Shown here: positions 1 through 47,949 of the stretch, piece by piece
Position numbering within the stretch: the stretch's first letter is position 1
Layout of the letters: every line of letters begins with the position of its first letter
Source of the DNA: Nectonema munidae
Taxonomy: Eukaryota > Nematomorpha > Nectonematoida > Nectonematidae
Assembly: GCA_030549495.1 (NCBI GenBank)
Contig: JAUIRK010000884.1
Coordinates: 248,001-312,000 of the forward strand
DNA length: 64,000 nt
Direction: 5' to 3'
Position numbers and translations under genes: made by a program
The notes under the pieces: generated by a model
Databases searched by the model: none
Told to the model about the DNA's origin: nothing
Seen by the model: only the letters and a program-made list of their open reading frames with translations

Positions 1-3000
1 TAAATAAAGTCGAATATTTTTGATAGCGATTCGTGAAGCAAGCAATGCCTTGTCTTAACTTCAAGAAATATAAATTCAAGCTCTAAAACTGTTTTTAAAA
101 AAAGAAATAAATTCTGAAAACATCTCCTTGCCGTCTATACCTTGATGCTGAATTTAAAATTTTTGTTTTAAATATTTTTGTATGAAAAATATCAGTCGCT
201 TTATATCGTCAATTTTTTATATCAAAAACTTCCTATTGAAGGTAAAGCATTTATCCTAAAAATTTAGAGAACACTGGTATACAATAAACAGTTGATTTTT
301 CTTCATATTTTCATAGTGAGTTTATAGTTGTAAAAATAATAATAATAATAATAATCGATTTGGGATTAAATTAGCCATAAAATAGCTGTGCTAAGTTAAA
401 AGAAAAATCAATCGATATTTCCAATCACAAACGTTTTAGATAGACAGAGAAAGGCTGAACTCTTTGTCATGTGGGTCAACTAGCTTTGTTTAAATATTTG
501 AAAATTGCAATGAAATTTAATTAATTTTTTAATTTTTAATTTATAGCCTTGTTAGCAGTAAAGCAAGAAGAACTCTTTTTATACGGTGAGAATAATACTC
601 GTAATCTAAAAATGTTATATATAACTGGTCAGCCATGAAAATAAAAAGTTCGAAAATTAGGACGTCAATAAAAGTTTTAATAAAGTTTGTTTTAACTTTA
701 TTAACTCATTTAGAATCACAAAATTTCTCCTCATTCCCTGCAGAATAATGAAGCAGAAAGCGCTTTTCTTTTTCAAATGAGGTAGGTGATTAGTGATTTG
801 AAAGGCCTACCTGTTTACGTTATACATTCTTTCCGTTGCATACCTTTAAGAAGCGCCTTGATTTCTTTTCCAAGGACAAGATGTTTACATTTTCCTATCA
901 AACTTTTGTATACTTTGTTTCTCTTCTATTTTTAGTTATTCCCAATGTTACATCACTCATATGCAACTCACTTTCCTTTATTTGATGCGAATCGCACAGG
1001 CTTCTTAACTTTTTTTGCTCTTAATAAATTATGCTGTGTGTATCACTTCTTCCGCCCTTCCTACTTTTGTTTTGAAACATGTAGAATTAAAAGTTTTTTT
1101 ATTTTTTTATATGTCAAACATGAAAAGAATATTCTTATATGGCTCAAGCAATCGAAACAAAGGTGACGGCATCAAGGCCCTAAGCATCAACCAGGAGACC
1201 CCCTACAGTCAAGACAATAGTTTAAAAAAATATAAACTTTCACAACTTTCAAAATCTTAATTTTTTCTAACAAATTAAAAATAAAGCGATGCGTTTCAAT
1301 GTTTTTAACTGAAATTAAAATAAAAAATTCATTAAAAAAAATTAAGAATAAAAAAATATTTTTCATTCTAAATAGCTCAAAATATTGAAATAAATGGCGT
1401 TAACTTGTTTTAAAAAATGAAATTTCGGGAAGGCTTTTGAAGACTTTACTTTGTTCCGGCAGTTACACCCTATTAAAACAATTTAAAGTATTTTACGCAA
1501 ATTAATATAAAATATAACGAAAAAATGAAGCTATTTTGAATCACCAAATTTAATCCATGAAAAATGCTCTTTAAATCCATTATTTTCATTATGCGAAAAA
1601 ACTTACAAATTAAAAATCCTTTTTTTAATAATATATAACAATTTTAAAAAATTGCGAGGCTCAACGTGGATCACTTGAATGATTGAACTTTATTTAAGTC
1701 TTGTTTTTTGAATAAAATGAAAAATATGATGCAATTTTTTAACTAATTTGTTTTTATACAATTTTTTGGTATCTTCCTTTTCAATTTTTAATTGATTGGG
1801 GTTTTGTCGGCTCGGTCTCACAAAATATTACTTCATGTTAAATTGTCTTTTATTATCATCGCTTGTGGCATACAACTAGATTTTATTTGTTAAAGATATT
1901 TTCACGTTAGGGGATTGATCACGGATGCTTTCAGAGCATTTCAAAATTTTCTTCCTAATATTATTTTACTATTAAACTTGGAAAGTTCATGAAAACAAAA
2001 CTTTATGAGATATTCTTGTTTGCCTTGCAAAAACTTAGGCAAGCATGAATCTCAGTGGAGGAGTTGTTTGACGACTTTGTTTATATGGGACTCGCAGCTT
2101 CGTGCTAATGTCAATATTTTGTAAACTTTATATTTGTCTCGTTGATTATAAAGTTTAACACTAAAACATTTTGAAAGTCTTTCGAAGGCATACTCACAAT
2201 GAATAGCAAAATTGTAGCAGATATCATCAAAAGTATTCAACGTAACTAAGCCTAAATTTATAGAATATTCTATCTATATATTATAATAGCTGGAGGAGAT
2301 TGCTACTTTTTGCAATTATATGATACTCTTTTTTGAATCGATGATCTCTTAGTCCTAAACTTCATAATATGCTAATATTTTTATCACAAAACTTAATTTT
2401 TTTGCTTCAACCCAACTTAAAATATATTAATCTTTTTATGAACACATAGTGTATTTACTTTGTTATAAGCCAGCTAGTTTAGTATAATAAGCAAGTTTTT
2501 CCTCATTTAGAGCAAAATATCACAATTGGTGAACAGCTCGTAGTATACCATGGAAAAATTTCAGGAAAACTTACATCTCTTATAAACAGAAAATTTAAAA
2601 GAGAATTGGCTTATAAAGTGGAATCTTTGTATAACATTTTGTCATTTTTGCCTGTCATTGATATTACTAGGCATGGTTTCGCAACGGCGCTGGCGATAAG
2701 CAAAAAATCATTTTGTAAGGGGAGGGTGTTTCAAGAGGCAAAGAAGAATTCTGTAGTGGAATTTCATTATAAAAGCAGATTATAAGAACGCTTCTCCAGG
2801 GACAAGTCTGGATAGATTTTATTCCTGAAATACAAAATATTTAAAAAATGGGACGAATTTTTATAGAGAAAAAAACTAAGCAAAGCTTTAAAAATAAAAT
2901 GATTTTTCCTTTTGCATTTACTTTAGGGCATGACTTTTTATTTAAATCGGCTAGAATCCACCTTTTCTCTTTATTTTAATGAGGACGTTCGATATTATTA

Positions 3001-4060
3001 TGATCTTGTTTTGTTAAATAAAATATAAATTTTGCCTTTTTGAGGAGGACGGTTACAATGAGGGCGGCGGAGTAAGAGTAAGGAATTAGTGTTTTACTCA
3101 TACTACACACGTAGACAATAATTTTATTACATTCAATTGTAATATGTAAATAAAAGTGTTGTTTTTTATTTAATTTAATAAAGTTAAAAGAAAGAGCAGA
3201 AAATTGATATATGAAAAGATTTTTCAAAAAATAATTTACTTTAAAAAAAGGATATTTACATTTAATTGAAATCTGATATAAGTAACTAAGCTCTTAAATT
3301 TTGCTTTGATTCTTAAGAAAATTTATGGTAAAATTTTTACCCCGGAATATGACTAACATTGTAAACATTTATTTACTCTGGAATAGGAGCAATGATACTA
3401 CTCTTCAGCATTGGTTACAGCATAAACTCTCTTGAAGAGAGCTCACCCCACGATTTCCTCTCCTAAAGAACGATCAACCCATATGAGGAAATCCATATGT
3501 TGTTCCTGAGAGGCAACGTAAAATAGCGAAGCATAGAAAAATAACATTTGGAAAAAAAGCTCAAATAAGCAATCAAAACAAGTGAAGTAACAAGAAATGC
3601 CATCCCTTGTCCTGACAATGGGAAAAAGTTGTTAGAAATATTGTCAACGCCTGAATACTTTTTGTAGACAAATAACTATCTCTTGAACTTATAATAAGGG
3701 ACTAGTGTGAAGGGAATTGAGTTTGAGGAGTGAAAAGGCATCAACGCCAATGCTGCTATCATCACCACACAAAGAAGGCAGGCGCATTTACGATTCTCAA
3801 GAGGTAGAGTGAGTAAAGAGGAGTTTTGCTAAAAGGACCTTTGTTAAGGCGCTTGTTGTACATACAGGCAGTAGTGGTATTATGTACATGTGCTTAACGA
3901 GAATGAGGCAGAATGGTACTGGGAGGGGCTGTGTTTATCTTGCAGGATGAAGATGATAATTACTTTAGCGATTAGCTCGTCTAATATCATTATTATGGAA
4001 GGCTTCAGAGAAGAGCCGCCAGCAGAGCGAGCACCCTCGCATTGTTAAGTGGAGTGTAAG
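1..4060. other. upstream intergenic region, no gene recognised
   Basis: AT-rich DNA with stop codons in every frame and only short open frames that resemble no protein I know. A (TAA)n microsatellite lies at 335-355. A less AT-rich patch at 1155-1215 and another at 2520-2860 look like old repeat or element debris but I cannot assign them. An inverted short repeat lies near 3427-3440. Confidence 0.6.
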
Positions 4061-5363
4061 CAGACACCTACTACTTTACCTGTGGCCAAGACAGACGGCA
4101 GGCAGTAGTGATGCGTGACACAGTGATAACATGCAAGGAAACACATCTGATTCGTCGTCTCGCTTCGCCAAGATTCGGAGAGGCGAGCAGCGAGGGAACT
4201 TTAGAGATGATCACGTGACAAGCATAATGTGATTTGCATAAAGCGGTACGCGCCAATAGCGATGTCATATACACAGTAGTAGTAGTCTTTAATTGCTGCT
4301 GCTGCATAAGATGACGATGAGTAGTGGAGCGCATCATACACCTCGCTCTTTGTATCTCTGCTCCGCTCCACTGACTCCCCACCATTATTATAATGTAATT
4401 GATGATGAGATGATGTGTGGTGTATGAGGCAGGCACGCACTCTTCTGGTGATGAAGAAGAAGAAGATGGCTACTATTTCATAATAAAAGATAAAATAATA
4501 ATATTATAACGACTACATCCAACACATTCGCTTACTAGTGTTTGTGTGTGCTTTGTTTGTTGTATCTGCTCCTTCCTTTCTTCTGCTCATCCATCCTTAT
4601 CACACAACTACTACTCATTTATTCTCTCAATTATCATTCATACTTCGCGCAGCAATCTTCCTCCCTCTTCTTCGCGATGTTGCTGATGAGTTATTTATTG
4701 TTATTAATTTCTGCGCCACCATCAGCCCCCTTGACTCCTTCTCCTTCACACTTAAACTGTATAATACATCATACACAATGCTCGCTCGCTCGCTCTTCAT
4801 TGTCTCTCTCCTTCTTATTTTGCCTGCTTTGATAAACAAATTTCGCGACAAGTGAAGCATTGAAAAATTAAGGCAACGACTAATAGTAGTAATAAATTGA
4901 TATTGTAATAGTAATAATAATAATAATCATTTCCAACATCACATGCCAACCAGCTTAAAACAGGATAGTAGTGCTGTTGCTGATGCTGATGCTGATGCTG
5001 CTGCTTGCTTGCTTGCTTGCCACACACTATAATAATACTTCTTCGCAATAATAACACGTCCTATTTCATCGCATGCACTCTCTTTCTTCTCCTCCAACAA
5101 GCCTGTTGCAAGATATGTATCGATTCCCTTTAATGGTTTATCATGTATTCACTTTTAATATTAAGCTAACATATGCATTTGTTTGATCAATTATTGATGA
5201 TCTTATCTTGATGATAATAATATAATACAATAAATTGAATAATCAATTGTTTTCTCAATATATTGATTGCTGCAAAAAACATGTTCTTTGCTCCCTCCTC
5301 ACTCCTCATCCTGATGATAATAATAGTAGTAATAATGTACCACTACTGATACCACTTTGAAGA
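4061..5363 (+). promoter_or_regulatory. putative promoter and 5' leader of the Groucho gene
   Basis: This is the stretch immediately upstream of the Groucho start codon. It is less AT-rich than its surroundings and rich in simple repeats. The transcription start cannot be placed from sequence alone. An in-frame TGA at 5358-5360 directly precedes the ATG, so the reading frame cannot extend upstream. An upstream open frame (ATG 5281, stop 5347-5349, 22 codons, out of frame with the main ATG) would be in the leader if transcription starts before it. Assignment as promoter is inference from position. Confidence 0.4.
4452..5020. repeat. cluster of microsatellites
   Basis: Simple repeats seen directly: GAA repeats at 4452-4466, CTCG repeats at 4781-4795, TAA repeats at 4905-4927, and TGCTGA/GCTTGC repeats at 4973-5020. 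The cluster sits upstream of the Groucho ATG. The open frames across this block are low-complexity artefacts. Confidence 0.8.
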
Positions 5364-40881
<35,518 letters not shown>

Positions 40882-42462
40882 TGATGAATCACTAAAGGTT
40901 TCTCCCCAAATTCAAGACAACGCCCATGTGAGTCACTTCAACAGAACAATTTGAAGATCAATACAACCAACACAAATACCCCCATATTTTTTCAAAAAAG
41001 ATTATTTGTGATAAACTTAATTACTACATATATATGTGTGTGTACAGCATTTATATATATTACATGTCTGTATATTTTATGAAAATGTGTGTAATTAATG
41101 TTTTCTTGTCATCATAACTACTAAATTTCATTTTTAAGTGTTTGCCAATCTTTCCAGGATAATAAGAGTGCAGCAAGGCCTTTGTTGTATTTATTCCCCA
41201 CAGCGTGAGTGGAAAGTGATTTTCAGGCGCCATTAGCAGCATGGCGTGTTGAGCCACCGATTTTATATTGTGATTGATTTCATTTGCCAAGGTCTGTTGC
41301 TTATGTGTGCGATTAATGGCTGCACACACCTACATGGTGTCACTGAAACGTATTCATATTTGTTGCGCCCGTTACGATGCAGCACAAATGCAGTGCCTCG
41401 TGTGCATCTAGCTCACTAAATTTCAAAATAAATCCTATTTTTTGTACCTTTCTTCAATTTATCAGCTTTTAATGCTTTTCCTCATCCTTATAAAATTTGG
41501 TCATGTTTTACAAGTATTTTGAATTCCAATGTCGCTATTACCAGATCCTGACTCAAGAAGCCTCACATAGAAGAAATACCTTCTATTACGTCGAATCTAT
41601 GGTGATTTCCTTAAGGGAATAGTACCATACACACAGGACACCCCACCCCTTTGCTTTGCGCAGACTTTTAGCCGTCTGCACGGCAAAGAAACAATGAACT
41701 TATCTATATTCTCTGCGGGTTTTCGCTGCTTGACTACGCCTATGAAAACTGCCTTTTTTGCTATTACATATATTTTGTAACTAATAGCCTCTTAATGCTA
41801 TGCAAATTTTTAGTAAAAATTCACGTTTTAAGTTTGTTTTTTCGAGTTCTTCAAAATACATCATTTAGTATCTGGAAAAGGAAACATGCTATACTTTGCA
41901 TGTTACATATACTTTCTGTGCATATCGCTGTTTTTTGTTGTCTACTTGTAAAAGTGCTTAATTTTTGAGCCCAATTAAATCACAAATCGAATATGCCTAA
42001 AGTATTCTTTTAGTTAATAAATTCTATGTTCTTCCATTCTCTACCAAATATTATTAAGTCAGAAAAATCACTTGAAATGGCAGTTTGAAGCGTTTTCAAC
42101 ATGCTATTTTTTCAGTTTTTAATAAATTATTAAGAACGATTCATAAAGAGTCTAGAAATGAAATTTCAGCATAAAAGGGTGCGAAGAAAAAAACTAGATT
42201 TACTGTTTATAATAAAATCGCAAAGATTTTTTAGATTCAAACTTCGTAATTCAAAATATAATCAATTCGTTGTTTGCTCATACTGATAACAGTTTATAAC
42301 TAGCTGCGCAAGCAAAACAGAGCTTAAATGATGAATTAATTTTAATGTTTTGAGTGTTATTTATGTTCATAAATATCTCGCATCCATACTTTTAAATAGC
42401 AATTGTGATATTCCCAATTCTTTTGTTATATCATTCAAAATAAGCAAAATCTATATAAATAA
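40882..42462. other. Groucho 3' UTR and convergent intergenic region
   Basis: No gene is recognised. The block 41150-41420 is less AT-rich and may be 3' UTR. A minus-strand open frame at 41060-41329 resembles nothing known. The space separates the convergent Groucho and FAM32A-like genes. Confidence 0.5.
41427..41432 (+). terminator. candidate poly(A) signal of Groucho
   Basis: AATAAA, 545 bp downstream of the stop codon. Its use is inferred from position only; other A/T-rich variants lie further on. Confidence 0.3.
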
Positions 42463-42468
42463 TTTATT
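42463..42468 (-). terminator. candidate poly(A) signal of the FAM32A-like gene
   Basis: AATAAA on the minus strand about 26 nt after the TAG stop. Implies a very short 3' UTR. Confidence 0.45.
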
Positions 42469-42493
42469 TATATTATAATAAAAGTTCTTTAAT

Positions 42494-42820
42494 CTAAGTC
42501 GTCCAACTGACTCGTGGAATATCGTAATATTCTGACAAATTTTCCAAATAAGCATTGAACTTCTAAAATTAATTGATGTTGTTAATGAAGTAAAATTTAA
42601 GAAAAGAAGAGCTACCTCTATTTTTTGTTTATGAGTAAGAACAGCTTTTTCCGCAATTCGTCTATCTTCCTAAAAATGTTTTTTTAAAAGAAAAAAAATC
42701 AAAATATATTTTCTTACGCGTTTTTCTTTCTTCAGTTCAAACGATAACTCAGCTTTTGTTCTCGGAACGAGCTTCTTGGATTCGCTTTCTTTCTCTACAA
42801 TTGATTGTATGGATAATTTT
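42494..42820 (-). CDS. FAM32A-like protein, three C-terminal exons (5' part not found)
   Basis: Minus-strand exons 42820-42718, 42669-42616 and 42562-42494 (TAG stop), joined by GT-AG introns of 48 and 53 bp, give 74 residues. The C-terminus THKQKIEKFNAYLENLSEYY followed by DIPRVSWTT closely matches FAM32A (THKQRVEDFNRHLDTLTEHY, DIPKVSWTK), and the preceding KAELSFELKKEKREDRRIAE fits its charged segment. FAM32A is a small conserved nuclear protein (about 112 aa) reported in catalytic spliceosomes; that role is family knowledge. The first visible exon begins in phase 2 after TTTCAG, so an upstream exon of roughly 35-40 codons (the ..KG.LKLKG.. part) is expected but I could not identify it. A Penelope-like remnant lies just upstream in opposite orientation. 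Confidence 0.85.
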
Positions 42821-43079
42821 CTGAAATACAAGCATTTAAATTAAAGGATTTTTGTTGGATCACGACAAACTCACCACTATGCTGGGATCAACAAAAGGCG
42901 TTATTAAATATCAATCCCTCGGTTAGCACAATTTCAATTTAACACGGTTAAAAAAATTCAATAGTGAAATTGATCGTATAAATCAATTTGATATAGATAT
43001 TCATTATGTTAGTGAGAAAGAAAAGCAAAATTCCATAATTTTTTTTATGTTTGTTTTCTTAAATCCGATAGGAGCGAGA

Positions 43080-43500
43080 AGTTATTCTCAGAAGAACTTC
43101 GAACGCTATCTGATTTATTTGTCAACTTAAATGAGTATCCTTTGGACATTGTTAAAAAGACTTTGAGTAAAATTAATTAATAATGGAGAAGAGAAATTGT
43201 GTAAAGACAAGCGAGTACTGTCAACTTTGTCGTTTCCATATACGGTAAATAAACAGAAGGTGGCTAAAATTTTAGCGAATTGTTCAACTCATTCGGCTTT
43301 AAGGAATCTTTTAGCATAGTTTTTAATTTAAAGAAGCCCATTTACACCAAATCGAAAAGAATAAAATTCAAAAATCCCAACATAGATGCGGGTGCGTGCA
43401 GTGTATTCCGTAAACTATTCCGATTGTAATAAAAAGTATATAGGTGAAACCGGACGATGCCTTTCGGAAAGAGCATTTACGGGATTTCAGGCCTTCAAAG
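43080..43500 (+). pseudogene. Penelope-like retroelement remnant with GIY-YIG motif
   Basis: Broken frames read LFSEELRTLSDLFVNLNEYP and onward DIVKKTLSKIN (the end of a Penelope-type RT, compare ..F..NGYP...I...), then FPYTVNKQKVAKILANCSTH, then VYSVNYSDCNKKYIGETGRC (43401-43460), the conserved YIGETGR of the GIY-YIG endonuclease. Stops separate the pieces. Element ends not found. Confidence 0.65.
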
Positions 43501-46109
43501 TATGGGACTTTTGTTCTATTTTATTTCTTTTAATTTTATGTATACACGATATGGATCCTATAATATTTATACATATAGAAAAATACGCATATCCTATATT
43601 ATACAATCCTATCTTTCTCGCTGTGTTTAATAATGCTCATCAATTTGCCAGTTTGCATTGTCGTTATATTGCTCGTTTCCTACTTACATGTGGCTACCAA
43701 CTAGCACCTTTAGATTAAAGTCACTCTCCTTACTGTCTGAAGCTTTATCTACAACCTTCCAGAGAAAACTTCGTTTCACTTCTAATCTTCTTTTAATGTT
43801 TATGAATATGAGCACTTTGGTTTTCGAAATATTAGTTGTTTTTTTCTAAGCATAAATATTGTAATTACTTTTTACATGAGAATTGAATGATCACTTATTG
43901 TTGAGAATTGAGGATTTGTTTGGACTCAAATAGAAGAATGGGTGATAAATCGTTTTTCTTATAATTTGGAATCTGTGGAAGAAAAATTTTTGGAAGAATT
44001 TCTTGAATATAAATGGAATGAAGAATTCAAATTAGTTTGAAAAAAATAGAAAAGATTTTCGGCATTTTACTTGATGAGTGATTTTTTAAGAATTCAAGTG
44101 TCTATATTGGACAAAAAGGTGGAGAAACCATGATGTGAAAGACCGTCTCTTTCACGCCAAAGAAAAAGATGGTCAACTTCTATTCACATTATGAAATTAT
44201 CTTGATAGAGACTAAATCTTCACATATAGGCCTCTGTGACAATTTTGATAAGCAATCTATTGAAAATTTTGAGATTTCCTTTCCATCTTCGTGAAATGAT
44301 GATTGTAATCTTAGCTGCTATGCTAAAGATGCCACTTCTTGTCAGGGATTTGGAGTCTGAAAAATAAAATATTTTGCAACTTCGACTTCCCCATTTGTAA
44401 TTTTTGAGACTGCAACTCCATTTATAACTGACGCCATCTTTATATAATTTTGCGACTTTGAGAAAAAATTTATAATTATGCAACATCAAGTTTCCTGTTT
44501 CAAATATTATAAGTCTCAAAAAGTGTGATGAAATGTACCATATTTGAAGATGGTTTGTGAATGTTAATTTTAGATAGTCATTGAAAGAGCTCCTGAATTT
44601 TAGACATTTCTGCTTGTGTTGCAAGCAAAGAGTTTGATCTATTTTCTTAAACATTATTTATGTATATATTCTATTGGATTGTATTTGTAGTTTAGTGTCT
44701 TTCTTGCGTTGTCTTCAAAAAGATTTTCTAATTATTGTCTCTAACCTTTTTATCTAAGATACGATTCATAAGCTCAGTTTATCTTAAATTATTTCTAAAA
44801 ACTTTCTACTCATAAACTTAATTTTGCTCCCTTACAAACTAATTTTAACGTAAAATAAAAAAGTTCATTCTTTAATGTTATTTTCCTTTTTCGATGTGTT
44901 GCAAAGATACAAAGAAGGCTTGGACAAAAATGATAAGCATTTTTGCAATGTTGCACTAAAACGAGTGTCTATGAATTTACTTTTTAATCTAACAATTATT
45001 TATGAAATGGGATTCATTGGGCAATAATATTACGGCTGCGAATCCACAAGGCTGCTTCCTGTTCGCGCTCAAAATCTTTGAAAGATCCTCTACTACAGGC
45101 GTCGACAAACTTTGATAATGAAGTGCCAAAGTGATCTAACAAACGCATTGAAGATGCTAACTTGTAATACCAATTTTAGCGTACATGCTTCTGAAACTCG
45201 TTATAACAAAACTTTATTTTATTAATCCCCACTTCAAAATGAATCCAAATATTTTATTCTCAAAATAAATTAAAATTTTTTGAAATTATATACAATGAAT
45301 ATACATTATTAAATATCTCAAAATGAACCCGTTTTTTAGGATATCTTTTTTAGATTAGGCATGGTAATGAGGTTAATTAATTTTCAGGTATTATTATTAT
45401 TATCTGTACTGCTAAAGATACAACTCATTTTTTTGAACTCCACTTCAAAAACAACACCTTCACTTTTGCAGAAATTTATAATTTTGTATCGTTAAAATTA
45501 CTTTTTGGTTAAAGGTGGCCGACGTCTGCATTAGATCATTACACCACTCGGAAAGGGTAGATCTTAAAATTATTTCTTTAAATTATGTACTGGCTCTTAA
45601 CACTAGGCTAAACTTTTAAAAGCGGTGCCTCACCAGCAAATTTCTTTTAATCACACTTTCCATTTTCTTTGCTACCTTCTCTTACTCCTCTTCAAAACAT
45701 TTTACAACTCGTTTTGTTTTTAAAAATTAATATTTCATGCTCAACATGATTGAAGAAAGATTTTTTTGGAAACAGCTGTTTTAAGTCATACATCACTAAT
45801 TCATTTGACACTTCTAGACATTTTTAAATCTTTGGCCAAAGCGAAAGACAGGAATCAAAGCAGCATTTTCGATTTGGTATAAAAAATATATTATGTTTAA
45901 AATATGTATGAATATTTTTCGAGATACTGAGTCTAGAAAGGAAACCAGATTTGGTAATTTGTATTTTATTTAAAATTTTTGACAAAGCGTAAATTTGAAT
46001 GATACTTTTTCAGACATTTTCACACTATTAACTAAAAAATAATTTTATACTTCTAATTGAAAAATGAGATTCAAGAAATTTAATGCAAAAATTATATTTA
46101 AAGTATGAA
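43501..46109. other. repeat-rich intergenic region, no gene recognised
   Basis: AT-rich, with open frames only on repetitive sequence. The blocks 44281-44500 and 45395-45500 share short motifs (TGCTAAAGAT, AACTCCA..T, AATTTATAATT) and look like copies of an interspersed repeat. A minus-strand frame of 144 codons at 44220-44654 overlaps the first block and resembles no protein I know. Confidence 0.45.
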
Positions 46110-46222
46110 CTTTTACAAAATTCATCATTTTTATGAATACCAGAAAAATATGAAACCTTCGTTTCAGCTTTGAAGCTGCTTCTTCATTCTTATATCATAG
46201 CATTTGAATACACAAAACTCGG
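46110..46222 (+). repeat. foldback element right end, copy 2
   Basis: TTTTTATGAATACCAGA, TTCTTCATTCTTATAT and TAGCATTTGAATACACAAAA match the right arm and terminus of the element at 19831-20533. Left end not seen. Confidence 0.6.
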
Positions 46223-46317
46223 CTATTGGCTATTTTCACTGAAAAAATTGTAAAAATCCTACCACATTATTCGAAAGCATAGCATTCTAAATATCAATGT
46301 ATACTATATTTTTGCAG

Positions 46318-46633
46318 ATTATCACTGCCCGGCTCTGAAAATATGTTAGCCAAGCAAAAAAGACAAGAAAACGAATTCTCATCAGTGAAATTAATGGCAA
46401 AAGATCACTTTTTTCAGCAATTCCTGAACAGCCTTTCTAATTTTAATGGCTCGATCTATGCCGACAGCCAGCAAATATCGCTGACCTACAGCACAGGTCA
46501 ATACCGCTCTTCCATTTCGTTGAACAGCTCTTCGCAATATTACATCTCTGGACTTGATAAAATTAACCATTTTCACATTAGAAACACAGATTGCCATAAA
46601 GACTTCTCGATCCGAGAGAATATTCATGAATAA
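46318..46633 (+). CDS. unidentified terminal-exon-like reading frame
   Basis: After a good acceptor (ATATTTTTGCAG) an open frame runs 104 codons to TAA, with AATAAA overlapping the stop (46629-46634). Base composition and codon use are less AT-biased than the flanks, unlike a chance frame. It reads LSLPGSENMLAKQKRQENEF at its start and continues Ser/Gln/Asn-rich. The start ATG at 46343 would give 96 residues if it is not a spliced exon. I do not recognise the product. A minus-strand frame covers the same DNA, so strand is not certain. Upstream exons were not found. Confidence 0.4.
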
Positions 46634-47430
46634 ATAATACAAGTATCTAGAAAAATGTATGGATTTATATCCTGTATGCGGCGCGGTAATAGACGAGTAC
46701 TACCAATCATCGAGAATGCTCCATCGACAGAGACATGGATAAAAAAGATTATAGATTAGGGCAGTTAATCATTCTTACTTCTCTTTAGCGTTATAACGAT
46801 ATGTGGTAACTTAATTTGATTTATTTTGCACCAAATAACGGAAAGTTTTTATTTCCACATTTTTTTATTTTTTCTTGTCATTATTCATTACCCCTAGTTT
46901 GGGAACCAGTGAATTAGAAAAAAACAATATGGAGGGATAATGACTTTATTAAAACATGCGATGAATAGTGATGCCTGTATCTCAATGTCCCGATGGAAAG
47001 TCCCAAACTTAAAAGTGGCGTAACTTCTTCAATTAATTCCATTTTGGATCCTGAACGTCAGTCTTGATTAAAAACTTTAACAATTTCAAAATTAATTTTG
47101 TTACAGTATCATATATTTTTTATCAAAATGTGAAATGCTAAAATGAAGCTGCTGATTCATCGAACTGTAATAAATAGGATAGGGGCGCCCCCCCCCCCCC
47201 CCCCCCGATTGAACGTTGAAAAAAAAATTTTACTGGATTTAACACATCAAAATATTAACGATATTATGGTTAAAATAAATTTTTCAAAATTTGTCTTTAT
47301 TTGCAGTTGGATAATAATGGATAAAACATTCCAAAAAGAGGGTTAGAATTTAAAATTATAACAGCTTCAATTGGTCTTATACGACAGAAAATATGTTATT
47401 CTAAAATTGATTTTTTAATTTAACAATACT
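46634..47430. other. intergenic, no gene recognised
   Basis: AT-rich. A hAT-like end TTTGGGAACCAGTG near 46898-46911 has no visible partner. A C tract of about 20 lies at 47187-47206 and makes a chance proline run in one frame. Confidence 0.5.
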
Positions 47431-47585
47431 AAAGGTAAAGGTACCGTGGGGTGTTTTCATCGAGAAGACACAATCGCGCCGCTTCTATCGAACTATGAGG
47501 AAAGTAGGCTTGATGCGGGATCGAAGCCAAGACCTTGTATTATCGAAACCCACTACCTAACTAACCTTACTCACGCCCTCACTAA
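47431..47585 (-). repeat. tRNA-derived SINE, copy 2
   Basis: The minus strand carries the same family as 19857-20008: CATCAAGCCTACTTTCCTCA, a B-box-like GGCTTCGATCC and the tail CCTTTACCTTTA. Confidence 0.75.
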
Positions 47586-47949
47586 CTAAACATTATAGGC
47601 TGTTCTGGCTAATACAATATAAATCTTATTATAATTAAGTCTTATTTACAAAAGTATTGTTTCTATAAATTAGTTTAAATTTCATTATGAGAATGTCTTA
47701 GATTATCAAATTTTGAATGAAAAATATTAAATTTTGAATTTACTTCTTTGAATTTTTTGATTTTTTAGAAAGTTTAAGTTTTTTTGGTAATTCAATATCA
47801 TAGTCTTGATTATCAGACATGAAAGTAACAGACCAAAAATAAAATGAAAAAATTATAATTAAATTAAAATATAAAGATTGGATATCAAAGTACTTTCAGC
47901 CGTAAGGCTATATGCTCCTTGTGATGGTTAAGAAGAAGAAGAAAGAAGA

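Noticed and set aside
4071-5057. Several overlapping open frames of 77-121 codons on both strands.
   Set aside because: Low-complexity translations of microsatellites; no family resemblance or splice logic.
44220-44654. 144-codon minus-strand open frame.
   Set aside because: It covers a dispersed repeat with related sequence at 45395-45500 and resembles no protein; likely chance.
46898-46911. Isolated hAT-like end TTTGGGAACCAGTG.
   Set aside because: No partner terminus or duplication found nearby.
47143-47346. Open frame with a proline run.
   Set aside because: The prolines come from a C homopolymer; the rest is AT-rich noise.
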